A DNA stretch of 64,000 bases from Mesorhizobium sp. LSJC280B00 (GCF_000502835.1 NZ_AYVL01000006.1:157151-221150); one strand, 5' to 3'; counted from the first letter of the stretch, positions 1 to 8,296 are shown. Program-made: numbers and translations. The notes: generated from the sequence alone by a model not told the origin.

Positions 1-1
1 A

Positions 2-1072
2 TCGTCGTGGGGCAATGGGCACGCCACGCTGTGGCGCGGATTGATCCGGGCGATGGCCGGGCTGGGCTGGTCTATCACCTTCTTCGAACGCAACACTCCC
101 TATTATGCCGGGACGCGCGACCTCGACCAGTTGGATGGCGGCAACCTCGTCCTTTATCAGGATTGGGAGGACATCCAGCGCGTTGCCGAGCAGGCGATGA
201 ATGAGGCCGATGTGGTCATCGTCACCTCCTATTGCCCCGATGCCGTGAGCGCGTCGCGCCTTGCCCACCAGGCCTGTCGCGGGCTGAAGGTGTTCTACGA
301 TCTGGATACGCCGGTGACGCTGGCGCGGATCGAACAAGGTGATCCTCCGGCCTATTTCGGGCCGGAAGGGCTTCGCGATTTCGATCTCGTGCTGAGCTAC
401 ACGGGAGGAACCGCGATCGACGCATTGAGGTCGATGCTGGGTGCGCGTCGCGTCATGCCGCTCTACGGCCATGTCGATCCAGAGCGACACCGGCCCGCCC
501 CGCCCAGGCCGGAGTTTGCCGGCGACCTTTCCTATCTTGGAACCTATGCGGCAGACCGCCAGGCCGGGGTCGAGAGGCTGCTGGTCAGTCCGGCTGCGCG
601 CCTGCCGGAGCGCCGCTTCATCATTGGCGGCGCACAATATCCGCAGGAATTCCCGTGGAGCGACAATATTTTCTTCGTCCGGCATCTGCCGCCGGCCGAC
701 CACCCCGCCTTCTTTTCATCATCACGGCTGACCCTGAACGTGACCCGCGAGGCGATGGCCGAAAGGGGCTGGTGTCCTTCCGGCCGGCTGTTCGAAGCCG
801 CCGCTTGCGGTGCCGCGATGGTGAGCGACACATGGCCGGGACTGGAGGCCTTTTTCCGGCCCGGCGAAGAGATCGTCGTGGCGAACAGCACCGACGACGT
901 GGTCGCCGCGCTCGACCTGTCCGACGCCGAGCTTGACGCTATCCGCAGCCGAGCGCGCGAGCGGGTGCTGGACGAACACACCTCGGCGCGGCGCGCGAAG
1001 GAATTCGACCGCATCCTGTCTGATGCACTGCACGGCTCCACGCATGGCGAGCCGTTGAAGGAGGCAGTTTGA
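2..1072 (+). CDS. CgeB-like glycosyltransferase, 5' end outside window
   Basis: Probable sugar transferase of the CgeB / Glyco_trans_1_2 type, acting in the cytoplasm on a glycan or glycoside precursor. The reading frame is open to the left window edge and upstream codons give SSWGNGHATLWRG, which matches the N-terminal part of this family, so the gene starts before base 1. The C-terminal half carries the family block with SGRLFEAAACGAAMVSD and GLEAFF (about bases 780-850). Its stop overlaps the start of the next gene (TGATG), so the two are translationally coupled. Acceptor and donor sugars cannot be read from the sequence. Confidence 0.82.
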   Translation, partial: SSWGNGHATLWRGLIRAMAGLGWSITFFERNTPYYAGTRDLDQLDGGNLVLYQDWEDIQRVAEQAMNEADVVIVTSYCPDAVSASRLAHQACRGLKVFYDLDTPVTLARIEQGDPPAYFGPEGLRDFDLVLSYTGGTAIDALRSMLGARRVMPLYGHVDPERHRPAPPRPEFAGDLSYLGTYAADRQAGVERLLVSPAARLPERRFIIGGAQYPQEFPWSDNIFFVRHLPPADHPAFFSSSRLTLNVTREAMAERGWCPSGRLFEAAACGAAMVSDTWPGLEAFFRPGEEIVVANSTDDVVAALDLSDAELDAIRSRARERVLDEHTSARRAKEFDRILSDALHGSTHGEPLKEAV

Positions 1073-1872
1073 TGTTGGGCATCGTGCCCGCAGCCGGACG
1101 GGGAAGCCGCATCCAGCCGCTCGGCTTTTCGAAGGAGCTTCTGCCGGTCGGCAGCCGCATCGACGGCAACACCGAGCGGCCTTGCGCGGTCAGCGAATAC
1201 CTGGTGCGCCGCATGGTGCGCGGGGGGGCCGACAAGATCTGCTTCGTCATCGGCTCGGGTAAGTCGGATATCCTCGAATATTATTCTGCCGGCTATGCCG
1301 ACGCGACTGCGCTGTTTGTGGTGCAGCCCTCTCCGGTCGGCCTTTGCGACGCCATCTTCCGTGCCGCACCGCTCGTCACAGCCGATGAGACCGTTCTGGT
1401 CGGGTTGCCCGATACGATCTGGTTTCCCGAAGACGGCTTCCTGGCCCTCCCGGACGACGGCCTGTCCTTCCTGCTGTTTCCGGTGGACCAGCCGGAGTTC
1501 TTCGACGCCGTCGTTGTCGACCAGGACGACCGGGTGAAGCAAATCCAGGTCAAGCAGCAGAATGCCCAATCGAACTGGATCTGGGGTGCGTTCAAGATGC
1601 CCGGCCGCACCCTTCACCAGCTCGCCGCGCTGTGGCGGGAACGGGACCGGTGCGACGAATATATCGGCACGCTGGTCAATGCCTATCTCGCCGCCGGAGG
1701 CGATGCCTATGGCATCAAGGCTGGCACCGCCTATGTCGACGTCGGCACCTTCAACGGCTACCGCACCGCACTTCGCCTGCTTGAAAGCGCCGCCGGTACC
1801 AAGGACGACCAAGTCGCCATTACGCTGCCCGGCCACCAGCACGTCCCTGTCCTCGCAGGCGAAGGAGGCTAG
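1072..1872 (+). CDS. Sugar-1-phosphate nucleotidyltransferase family protein
   Basis: Nucleotidyltransferase of the glucose-1-phosphate thymidylyl/uridylyltransferase type, which would make an NDP-sugar for the neighbouring glycosyltransferases. The N-terminal signature GIVPAAGRGSRIQPLGFSKE (residues 3-22) followed by LLPVG contains the phosphate-binding glycine/arginine loop and the lysine of the family, and LPDTIW near residue 117 has the metal-binding Asp. The ATG at 1072 overlaps the upstream stop and has GAAGGAGG 7-8 bases before it. The protein is about 266 residues, shorter than GalU or RmlA (about 290). Exact nucleotide and sugar specificity is not visible. Confidence 0.8.
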   Translation: MLGIVPAAGRGSRIQPLGFSKELLPVGSRIDGNTERPCAVSEYLVRRMVRGGADKICFVIGSGKSDILEYYSAGYADATALFVVQPSPVGLCDAIFRAAPLVTADETVLVGLPDTIWFPEDGFLALPDDGLSFLLFPVDQPEFFDAVVVDQDDRVKQIQVKQQNAQSNWIWGAFKMPGRTLHQLAALWRERDRCDEYIGTLVNAYLAAGGDAYGIKAGTAYVDVGTFNGYRTALRLLESAAGTKDDQVAITLPGHQHVPVLAGEGG

Positions 1873-1874
1873 CC

Positions 1875-2636
1875 ATGCTGCATTCCGATGCCGAAATCCG
1901 CCGCCGTATCGATGCGCTCGGCCCATGGTTCCACAATATGGAACTGGCCGGCATCGAAACCGCTCCCGACCATTTCCTTGGCAACTATCCGCTGATCAAA
2001 TGGCGCAAATTCGCCGACGCGATTCCCGCCGATCTTTCCGGCAAGGCGGTGCTCGACATAGGCTGCAATGCGGGTTTCTATTCGATCGAGATGAAACGCC
2101 GCGGCGCCGGCCGCGTGCTTGGCATCGATTTCGATGAGGCTTACCTGGCGCAGGCGCGCTTTGCCGCTGAGGTAGCAGACTGCGACATCGAATTCCGGCA
2201 GCTCTCGGTCTACGACGTTGGCGCCCTGCATGAGCGGTTCGACATCGTGCTGTTCATGGGCGTGCTCTACCATTTGCGCCATCCCTTGCTCGCACTCGAT
2301 CTGATCCGGGAGCACGTCGCCCGGGACCTGATGATCTTCCAGTCGATGCAGCGCGGCAGCACCAACGTGCCGGCGCTCGAGCAGAATTATCATTTCTGGA
2401 CCCACGACCTGTTCGACCGGCCGGATTTCCCAAAGCTGCATTTCATCGAGCATCGTTACGCCGACGACCCGACCAACTGGTGGATTCCCAATCGCGCCTG
2501 CACCGAAGCCATGCTGCGCAGCGCCGGCTTCGAGATCGTCCTGCAACCGGAGCAGGAGGTCTATTTCTGCCGCACCGCCGACGTGCCGGCCGGTGGCGGC
2601 GTCGTCTACCCGTCGAAAGGACAAATAAATGATTGA
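1875..2636 (+). CDS. SAM-dependent methyltransferase (CmoB-like / TIGR04290-type)
   Basis: Class I SAM methyltransferase of 253 residues. Motif I VLDIGCNAGFYSIEM lies near residues 60-74, the acidic end of beta-2 in GIDFDEAYL follows, and DIVLFMGVLYHLRHP is the CmoB-like motif IV region. The sequence resembles the methyltransferase family that accompanies glycosyltransferase clusters (TIGR04290 as I recall it), rather than true tRNA-modifying CmoB, which is longer. Start chosen at the ATG after GAAGGAGGCTAGCC. It overlaps the next gene by 8 bases. In this operon it probably O-methylates a sugar or aglycone; that role is inference. Confidence 0.78.
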   Translation: MLHSDAEIRRRIDALGPWFHNMELAGIETAPDHFLGNYPLIKWRKFADAIPADLSGKAVLDIGCNAGFYSIEMKRRGAGRVLGIDFDEAYLAQARFAAEVADCDIEFRQLSVYDVGALHERFDIVLFMGVLYHLRHPLLALDLIREHVARDLMIFQSMQRGSTNVPALEQNYHFWTHDLFDRPDFPKLHFIEHRYADDPTNWWIPNRACTEAMLRSAGFEIVLQPEQEVYFCRTADVPAGGGVVYPSKGQIND

Positions 2637-3561
2637 AGCCGCGATGATCTGGAACGAGCCCAACAACAAATCCCACTGGGATCCCGAGCTCGACCCCGAC
2701 TGGAGCCGCTTCGCCAACATGGCAACCCTGGTCGCCGACGCGATCGCGTCGGAGAATCCGGCCTTGACCAAGGTCCTTGGCGGCATCTCGCCGATCGATG
2801 CCGGTTTCATGACACGGATGAAGGAGTTCGACGTGCTCGATCATGTCGATGCTGTCGCCGTGCACGGTTTCCCGCTCGACTGGAACCTCTGGCAGATCCA
2901 CGAATGGCCGCAGAAGATCGGCGAGATTTCGGCTGTCACCGATCTTCCGGTATGGGTCAGTGAGGTCGGCGTGTCGACCTTCGGCGCCGAGGAGGTGCAG
3001 GTCTGGGGCCTGCGCCGGACCGCGGAACTGCTGATCGGCAACGCACCGCGCATCCAATGGTATAGCCTCTACGACCTGCCGCGCGAGTGGGAAGCGACGA
3101 CGCGCCATCGCGAGGCGGAAGGCTCGTCTTACTACCGCCATTTCTACATGGGCCTGCTCCGCCAGGACGGCACGCCAAAGCCCGCGCTCGAGGAGTTCCT
3201 GCACCACACGCCGGCAATGGGACTGGTGCAGTGGTTCCATTTCGAAGATCACCGGCTGGACGACGCCGTTGCCTGGATGAAACGGCTCGGCGTCACCAAT
3301 CTGCGCACCGGGCTTTCCTGGGCCGACAGCTTCAGGCCGAACGCACTTGACTGGTTCGACCGGCAGATGGAGGCTTTGGCCGACTTCGACGTGACGGTTA
3401 CTTTCTGCTTCACGCCGGAACACCGCGGAATGATGCCGCACCACAGCAGTCCGCCGCTGGTGCCGGAGGAATTCGCCGACTTCTGCGCGGCAATGACGCG
3501 CCGATATGCCGGCAGCATCGCTGCCCCTTCGGTCGGCAGGCTGCGCGCCTCCGCAGCGTGA
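2629..3561 (+). CDS. GH-A clan glycosidase-like protein, halves in swapped order
   Basis: Glycoside-hydrolase-like protein of 310 residues, beta-xylosidase/GH39-GH5 style. WNEPNN at residues 8-13 supplies the acid/base Glu (E10) and VWVSEVG at 108-114 the nucleophile Glu (E112), as in clan GH-A barrels. Normally three barrel strands precede the NEP motif; here it is at the very N-terminus, and a segment that looks like those early strands (LRTGLSWAD, VTVTFCFTPEHRG) is found after residue 210. The order suggests a circularly permuted barrel or two joined half-barrels. There is no signal peptide, so it acts in the cytoplasm, possibly trimming or transferring a glycosyl unit. Confidence 0.7.
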   Translation: MIEAAMIWNEPNNKSHWDPELDPDWSRFANMATLVADAIASENPALTKVLGGISPIDAGFMTRMKEFDVLDHVDAVAVHGFPLDWNLWQIHEWPQKIGEISAVTDLPVWVSEVGVSTFGAEEVQVWGLRRTAELLIGNAPRIQWYSLYDLPREWEATTRHREAEGSSYYRHFYMGLLRQDGTPKPALEEFLHHTPAMGLVQWFHFEDHRLDDAVAWMKRLGVTNLRTGLSWADSFRPNALDWFDRQMEALADFDVTVTFCFTPEHRGMMPHHSSPPLVPEEFADFCAAMTRRYAGSIAAPSVGRLRASAA

Positions 3562-4646
3562 GGAGCTTCGGCTCTCCAGTCATGACGCTCACCGTCCTCA
3601 ACGTCGCCTATCCCCTCGCCCCGGTCGGGCCGGATGCGGTCGGTGGTGCCGAGCAGGTGCTGTCGGTGCTCGACCAGGCGCTCGTACAGGCCGGACACCG
3701 CTCGATCGTGATCGGCTGCCAGGGCTCGAGCGCTGCGGGTGTCCTCATCGAGACGCCGGCCGAACCGGGCGTGCTCGATGAAGCGGCGAAGCGCCGGGCG
3801 CAGCGTGTTCATTGCGCCGCAATTGCTACCGCACGCGCTCGCTGGCCAATCGACGTGGTCCATTTGCACGGTATCGATTTCGATGCCTATCTGCCGGGCG
3901 ACGGGCCGACATTGGTGACCCTGCATTTGCCGCTCGACTGGTATCCGGCCGACGCTCTCAATCCGGCGCGGGAGGATCTGTGGCTGCATGCGGTATCGGC
4001 GGCTCAGCAAAGAACCGCGCCGCCGGGAGCCAGGCTGATCGGGCCGATTCCCAACGGAGTGGACGTCGACGCGCTGAGCGAACCGCAGGCCAAACACGAC
4101 TTTGCGCTCGTGCTCGGCCGCGTCTGCCCGGAAAAGGGCATCCATCTGGCGCTGGACGCAGCCAAGAAGGCCAGCGTGCCGCTGGTCATCGGTGGCAAGG
4201 TCTACCCCTATGAAACGCACACAGCGTATTTTCGCGACGAGGTCGAACCCCGGCTGGACGACCGGCGCCGCTTCCTTGGTCCGCTCGGCTTTGTCGCCAA
4301 GCGGCGCCTGCTGAATACAGCCCGCTGCCTAGTCATCCCGAGCCTTGCCGCGGAAACCAGTTCGCTCGTCGCCATGGAGGCGCTCGCCTGCGGCACCCCC
4401 GTGGTGGCCTTCCCGAATGGCGCACTGCCGGATGTGGTCGAGCACGGCAAGACCGGGTATCTGGTCGGGGATGTCGACGAGATGGCCGAAGCCATCGCTG
4501 CCGCACCCAGCCTGGACCCCGAGACCTGCCGGGCCGAGGCGCGGCGGCGCTTTTCACTCGACCGCATGGTTTCCTCCTACATGGACGCCTATCGGGCGCT
4601 GGCACGGCTCGGCACAGACAGCGGGCAGCTCGCGACGGCAAAGTGA
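3558..4646 (+). CDS. GT4-family glycosyltransferase
   Basis: Retaining glycosyltransferase of family GT4 with two Rossmann-like halves. The N-terminal part has PVGPDAVGGAEQVL (glycine-rich acceptor loop) and DVVHLHGIDF. The C-terminal part has VLGRVCPEKGIHLAL and the nucleotide-sugar site ETSSLVAMEALACGTPVVAF followed by GKTGYLV. The GTG at 3558 overlaps the upstream stop; an in-frame ATG at 3582 (TLTVLNVAYPLAP) is an equally good start and would remove a nonstandard 8-residue leader. It belongs to the overlapping operon. Donor and acceptor are unknown. Confidence 0.88.
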   Translation: MRSFGSPVMTLTVLNVAYPLAPVGPDAVGGAEQVLSVLDQALVQAGHRSIVIGCQGSSAAGVLIETPAEPGVLDEAAKRRAQRVHCAAIATARARWPIDVVHLHGIDFDAYLPGDGPTLVTLHLPLDWYPADALNPAREDLWLHAVSAAQQRTAPPGARLIGPIPNGVDVDALSEPQAKHDFALVLGRVCPEKGIHLALDAAKKASVPLVIGGKVYPYETHTAYFRDEVEPRLDDRRRFLGPLGFVAKRRLLNTARCLVIPSLAAETSSLVAMEALACGTPVVAFPNGALPDVVEHGKTGYLVGDVDEMAEAIAAAPSLDPETCRAEARRRFSLDRMVSSYMDAYRALARLGTDSGQLATAK

Positions 4647-4653
4647 GCGCGAC

Positions 4654-5643
4654 ATGCTCCGCAGTGAGATCATAGACGATCCGGCGGACCTCGAAGCCCT
4701 CGAGCCGCACTGGTGGGAACTTTGGTCGCGCAGTCCCTCGGCGACGCCGTTCCAGTCTCCCGCATGGTTGCTGCCATGGTGGCGGACATTTGCTCCCGGC
4801 GAGCTAGCGACGGTCGCCATCTGGCGTGGCGACGATCTGGTCGGCCTGGCGCCACTCTATCTGGAACGCCACGACGCCGGCGCGCGATTGCTTCCGCTCG
4901 GCATTTCGTTGAGCGACTATCTGGATGTCCTTTGTCTTCCCGAGATCGCCGAACCGGTCGGCGCAGTCATCGGTGGCGCCGTTCTTTCCGTCGGCTGGTC
5001 ACAGTGGATCTTGCAGGACCTGCCTCCCGGCGGCGCCGGCCTTGCCATCAGGCATGCCGCGCTCGAATCGTGCCAAGCCGTCGGTCACGCCGCTTGCCCG
5101 GTGCTCGCCCTCGCCGGCGACCAGACGCTTCAAGGCTGCGTTCCGGCGCGGCGGAGGCGCCAATTGCGCCGCGCCCACAGGGCCGCGTCGAGACGCGGCA
5201 GTGTCTCCATCGAACCCGCTTTGTCCGATCCGCAGACATTCCTCGACCACCTGATCCGCCTTCACCGCGCGCGCTGGGCCGGACACGGCGACGGCGTTCT
5301 GTCCGATTCCCGCGTGGAAGCATTCCACCGTCAGGCGCTGCCGCAGCTGGTCGCACAGGTGCTTGCCCGATGCTGGCTTATCACGATCGGTAACGCGATC
5401 GTGGGCGCCTATTACGGGTTCCATCATCGGGGCCGCGCTTGCGCTTACCTCGGTGGCTTCGATCCGGCCTATGCCGAGGAAAGTCCCGGCGCGCTGCTCA
5501 TCGGCCAAGCGATAAGGCAGGCGATCTGCGAAGGCGCGGAAGAGTTCGATTTTCTGCGCGGACAAGAGGCCTACAAGTACAGCTGGGGCGCCGTAGACCG
5601 GTGGACGATGCGCAAGATCTGGACGCGGAGCAAAGGGCGATGA
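4654..5643 (+). CDS. CelD/BcsL-type acyltransferase (GNAT, Acetyltransf_6)
   Basis: Acyltransferase of the CelD/FemAB-like group, 329 residues. N-terminal TPFQSPAWLLPWWRTF and VAIWRGDDLVGLAPLY are typical of the first GNAT-like half. The second half has the conserved pattern GAYYGFHHRGRACAYLGGFD, GALLIGQAIRQAICEGAEEFDFLRG and EAYKYSWG. Such proteins decorate exopolysaccharides or lipids with acyl or amino-acyl groups. I start at the ATG 4654, seven bases after the upstream stop. The ATG of the next gene overlaps its stop (ATGA). The middle is Arg-rich (residues about 165-187). Confidence 0.8.
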   Translation: MLRSEIIDDPADLEALEPHWWELWSRSPSATPFQSPAWLLPWWRTFAPGELATVAIWRGDDLVGLAPLYLERHDAGARLLPLGISLSDYLDVLCLPEIAEPVGAVIGGAVLSVGWSQWILQDLPPGGAGLAIRHAALESCQAVGHAACPVLALAGDQTLQGCVPARRRRQLRRAHRAASRRGSVSIEPALSDPQTFLDHLIRLHRARWAGHGDGVLSDSRVEAFHRQALPQLVAQVLARCWLITIGNAIVGAYYGFHHRGRACAYLGGFDPAYAEESPGALLIGQAIRQAICEGAEEFDFLRGQEAYKYSWGAVDRWTMRKIWTRSKGR

Positions 5644-6848
5644 GCGCGACCCAGCCGGAATCTCGGCGGTCGACATCAGCAAGGCGGGTGCTGGAGGATT
5701 GCATGGCAGACGGTGCCGGCGTCGAAGCCGTCATCGCAAGGCTGGCTCTCCGTTTCGAGACAGGAATCGATGCTGCAGAATTGGCGAAGATTGCGCAAAA
5801 CACGCACTCGGCTGACCCGCGAAACACGGCAAAACTGCAACGGATTGCCGACCTGCTGCGGCGCAGGCCCGAGATATTCGCCACGCTGCGCAAAACAGGT
5901 GGTGCCGTTCGGCACGAGCGTGGCGAGGACGAGACCGACGATGCGGTCGTCAAGCGGCTGGCGGCCGGGTTTGACGCGGCGGCGGCGATCTCCCCGGCGG
6001 CGAGCGTCCAGCTGTCATCGCTGGGCAATGAGGAAAAGCTCTCTGCCGCTACGGCTGAGATCGTTGCATGGCTGGAGAGGCGAGGCTTTACCGGCACTGA
6101 CCGCGACATACTGGATATCGGCTGTGGTATCGGTCGGTTCGAACAGGCGCTCTCCGCTCTGTCGCGCCGGATCGTCGGCAGCGATATATCCCCAGCGATG
6201 ATCTCGATCGCCCGCCGGCGATGCGCCGGGCTCGGCAATGTAGAATTCCGCCCTACGCGCGGTTTCGATCTTGCCGATTTTTGCGATGCCAGCTTCGACC
6301 GCGTGCTGGCCGTCGACAGCTTTCCCTATCTGGTGCTGGCCGGCCTTGCGGAGCGACATTTCGTGGAAATCGCGCGCGTGCTGAAGAGGCCGGGCATGGC
6401 CGCGCTTTTGAATTATTCATATCGCGGATCGCCGGCGCTGGATCGCGCCGATGTCCATAACTTCGCCAACGCAAATGGCATGCAAGTCCTCGTCGACGGC
6501 GAAAAGCCTTTCCGGCACTGGGACGGCGATGCCTTCCTGCTTACGATTTCCATCGGAACATTGCGGCCCAACGCTGGTTCGGATGCCGAACGGGAAAAGC
6601 CGCTATTCGACAGTATGAAGGAGAACAAGATGGCGTCCGGCAGCAAGAAGCACATCGGTCGCGGCAGTCACGGCAAAGGCGCTGGCGCTGGCGCGATGAC
6701 CGATCTTCCCAAGGACAAGATCGGAGAGAACGCCGTTCTGTCCAACAGAGACAAGAAGCAGCACACCAAGGAGCGTGGGCTCGACGGCAATCGGGTCAAG
6801 TCCGAGCAGTACCAGGATCATTCAGCGGATCGGCGGCCTGAAGACTGA
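5640..6848 (+). CDS. Class I methyltransferase fused in frame to a stress-type tail
   Basis: SAM methyltransferase with motif I DILDIGCGIGRFEQAL (around residues 157-172), acidic beta-2 end GSDISPAMI, and DRVLAVDSFPYLV as motif IV; residues 1-120 form a helical leader. No stop separates this domain from a strongly hydrophilic 72-residue tail beginning at MASGSKKHIGRG. That tail has its own AAGGAG and ATG at 6630, so it may also, or only, be made as a separate protein. Start ATG 5640 overlaps the upstream stop. Last gene of the glycan operon; substrate unknown. Confidence 0.78.
   Translation: MSATQPESRRSTSARRVLEDCMADGAGVEAVIARLALRFETGIDAAELAKIAQNTHSADPRNTAKLQRIADLLRRRPEIFATLRKTGGAVRHERGEDETDDAVVKRLAAGFDAAAAISPAASVQLSSLGNEEKLSAATAEIVAWLERRGFTGTDRDILDIGCGIGRFEQALSALSRRIVGSDISPAMISIARRRCAGLGNVEFRPTRGFDLADFCDASFDRVLAVDSFPYLVLAGLAERHFVEIARVLKRPGMAALLNYSYRGSPALDRADVHNFANANGMQVLVDGEKPFRHWDGDAFLLTISIGTLRPNAGSDAEREKPLFDSMKENKMASGSKKHIGRGSHGKGAGAGAMTDLPKDKIGENAVLSNRDKKQHTKERGLDGNRVKSEQYQDHSADRRPED
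6630..6848 (+). CDS. Small hydrophilic protein, internal in-frame start
   Basis: Candidate independent 72-residue protein nested in frame in the 3' end of the methyltransferase gene. The ATG at 6630 is preceded by GAAGGAG six bases upstream, a better ribosome site than most in this operon. The product is Lys/Gly/Asp-rich without a hydrophobic core (SGSKKHIGRGSHGKG, LPKDKIGENAVLSNRDKKQH, SADRRPED). Composition and the following EcfG block suggest a small desiccation or stress protein, comparable to others at 8.1 and 24.5 kb. It may be an ancestral separate gene that lost its upstream stop. Confidence 0.55.
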   Translation: MASGSKKHIGRGSHGKGAGAGAMTDLPKDKIGENAVLSNRDKKQHTKERGLDGNRVKSEQYQDHSADRRPED

Positions 6849-7028
6849 TCGTTGCGGCAGCATGCGAGCTTGCAGCCGGTGAGCAATTGAAAGGCGGCGA
6901 GAGCCCAACCGCTGACGAAGCTGTGCAAGGACCGATGCCGGTCGCATGGACGCCCTGCAAATTCTTGCAAACTCGCACTGTTGCCACCAGAGTGAAGTGA
7001 AGGGACCAACATTTGCCAAGAGAACGCG

Positions 7029-7205
7029 ATGTCTCGCTCAAGGGAAGATTCCGTCAGCACGCGTGCCGATCTGACGATAGACCGGGAAATCGCTTCCTTG
7101 CTTGCGGCCATCGAACAGGAAAGGGTTCCTGACAGGCTGACCAAACTTGCGATCGAGTTGCAGCATGCGCTTATCGAAAGGCGCTTGCGCGAAACCAGTA
7201 ACTAA
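7029..7205 (+). CDS. NepR-like micro-ORF
   Basis: A 58-residue ORF lying tail-to-tail with the EcfG-like sigma gene, ending 11 bases before it. The core TIDREIASLLAAIEQERVPDRLTKLAIEL resembles the NepR pattern of a short amphipathic helix, then VPDR, then a second leucine-rich helix. NepR binds EcfG and blocks it until phosphorylated PhyR removes it. Canonical nepR is cotranscribed with ecfG, which is not the case here, and no phyR is in the window. No strong ribosome site precedes the ATG (GAGAACGCG). Identification is tentative. Confidence 0.48.
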   Translation: MSRSREDSVSTRADLTIDREIASLLAAIEQERVPDRLTKLAIELQHALIERRLRETSN

Positions 7206-7216
7206 CGTGACGTGTA

Positions 7217-7801
7217 TTAGCGGCGCCTCTCGGCTTCGAAGTCCAGTTGTCCTTCGGACAGATAGCTGCGCCTTTCCATCAGGGTTTGCGAGGAACTTTC
7301 GCCAAGGTATTCCAGCACGCCGGCGCGTGCCCTGTTGAGCCGGCTCTTCACGGTTCCCACCGCGCAACCGCATATTTCGGCCGTTTCCTCATAGCTGATG
7401 CCCAGAACGCCTATCAACATCAGAACCTCGCGCTGGTGCTCAGGAAGGCTTTGGATGGCCTGGTGGACTTCCTTGCCCTGTACGGACCATTCCTGCGTCG
7501 CTTCCGAGATCGGCCGCAGCGAAGCGCAGTCGAGCAGGCCGGGCGCTTCCCTCACCGCGGCCCTGACACGCGTGTAGTAGGTGTTGCGCATGATCGTGAA
7601 GAGCCATGACTTCATGCGCGTTCCAGCTTCGAACTTGTCAATGTTGGCCAAGCCCTTGGTCAGCGTCTCCTGGACCAGGTCGTCGGCATCATCGGGAGTG
7701 CGGCAGAAGGTGCGGGCGAAAGCCCTCAAAGCGGGTATGAGGTCGACGATGGAAACTTCTTCGGTTTCGCGAGTCGCCAAGGCGTAGGCTGTAGGTGGCA
7801 A
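7217..7801 (-). CDS. EcfG-like RNA polymerase sigma factor
   Basis: ECF sigma factor of about 194 residues. Region 2 runs through LIPALRAFARTFCRTPDDAD, then DLVQETLTKGLANI and MKSWLFTIMRNTYYTR; region 4 is IQSLPEHQREVLMLIGVLG then ISYEETAEICGCAVGTVKSR. This is the EcfG/RpoE2 class that drives the general stress response of alphaproteobacteria. The frame is open far upstream; I choose the TTG at 7801 because GGGAGC lies eight bases before it, with TTG 7780 as an alternative. An EcfG-type promoter 47-71 bases upstream suggests autoregulation. It is probably one of several EcfG paralogues in the genome. Confidence 0.87.
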   Translation of the reverse strand: MPPTAYALATRETEEVSIVDLIPALRAFARTFCRTPDDADDLVQETLTKGLANIDKFEAGTRMKSWLFTIMRNTYYTRVRAAVREAPGLLDCASLRPISEATQEWSVQGKEVHQAIQSLPEHQREVLMLIGVLGISYEETAEICGCAVGTVKSRLNRARAGVLEYLGESSSQTLMERRSYLSEGQLDFEAERRR

Positions 7802-7847
7802 TGGTCCAGCTCCCGTCCAGAATGAGTTCGTGAGCGCAGACCAGTTA

Positions 7848-7872
7848 AATGCATTGGGCGAAAGATCGTTCC
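7848..7872 (-). promoter_or_regulatory. EcfG-type promoter of the sigma gene
   Basis: Reading the minus strand: GGAAC (7872-7868), 16 bases, then CATT (7851-7848). The alphaproteobacterial EcfG consensus is GGAAC-N16/17-CGTT, so the -35 is exact and the -10 differs at one base. It lies 47 bases before the TTG chosen for the sigma factor. Confidence 0.5.
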
Positions 7873-7947
7873 GGCTGGCGAAAATCACCCGGATCGGGAA
7901 CCGGAGCGGCTTGGCTGGGCAACCCAGCCGGCGGTGATATTTTTGAC

Positions 7948-7973
7948 GGAACAACCACCGGTATCGCGGAGTT
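7948..7973 (+). promoter_or_regulatory. EcfG-type promoter upstream of small stress gene
   Basis: GGAAC at 7948-7952, 17 bases, AGTT at 7970-7973, one base from the EcfG consensus. It points to the small hydrophilic gene starting at 8093, leaving a leader of about 110 bases, and forms a divergent pair with the promoter of the sigma gene. Confidence 0.45.
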
Positions 7974-8092
7974 GGAATCCAGGCCGTCCGAAAATCCGGG
8001 GCGCCGCCATTGGCGTGTCGAAACGCGATTTTCGCAGCGAGCCTGGGCCGCCACCTCAAGGACAGTCCGCCACCTCAAAACAGGAGGAACCC

Positions 8093-8296
8093 ATGACAGG
8101 AAACAAGCACGCCAAAGGCAAAACGCCGGCCGATAGCGACCTTGCCAACGATCCCGGCATCGGCAGTTCCAAGGGCACGATCAAGGAGGGCGACCGGCTC
8201 GATCAGGGCGACAACACGTTCGAAGGCGATGTCGAGAACGACACCACGCCTCAAGGCGGTATCAATCCCCGGCAAAAGATGCGGACCAACAAATGA
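8093..8296 (+). CDS. Small hydrophilic stress-type protein
   Basis: A 67-residue protein rich in Gly, Asp, Lys and Asn with no hydrophobic segment (GNKHAKGKTPADSD, IGSSKGTIKEGDRLDQGDN, PRQKMRTNK). The ATG at 8093 follows a strong CAGGAGGAAC. The pattern resembles small unstructured proteins controlled by EcfG in rhizobia, and an EcfG-type promoter lies upstream. No named family is certain. Confidence 0.7.
   Translation: MTGNKHAKGKTPADSDLANDPGIGSSKGTIKEGDRLDQGDNTFEGDVENDTTPQGGINPRQKMRTNK

Noticed and set aside
544..1926. Long minus-strand open frame (460 codons) opposite the glycosyltransferase and nucleotidyltransferase
   Set aside because: Antisense shadow in GC-rich DNA; the plus strand has family motifs, ribosome sites and coupled starts there.
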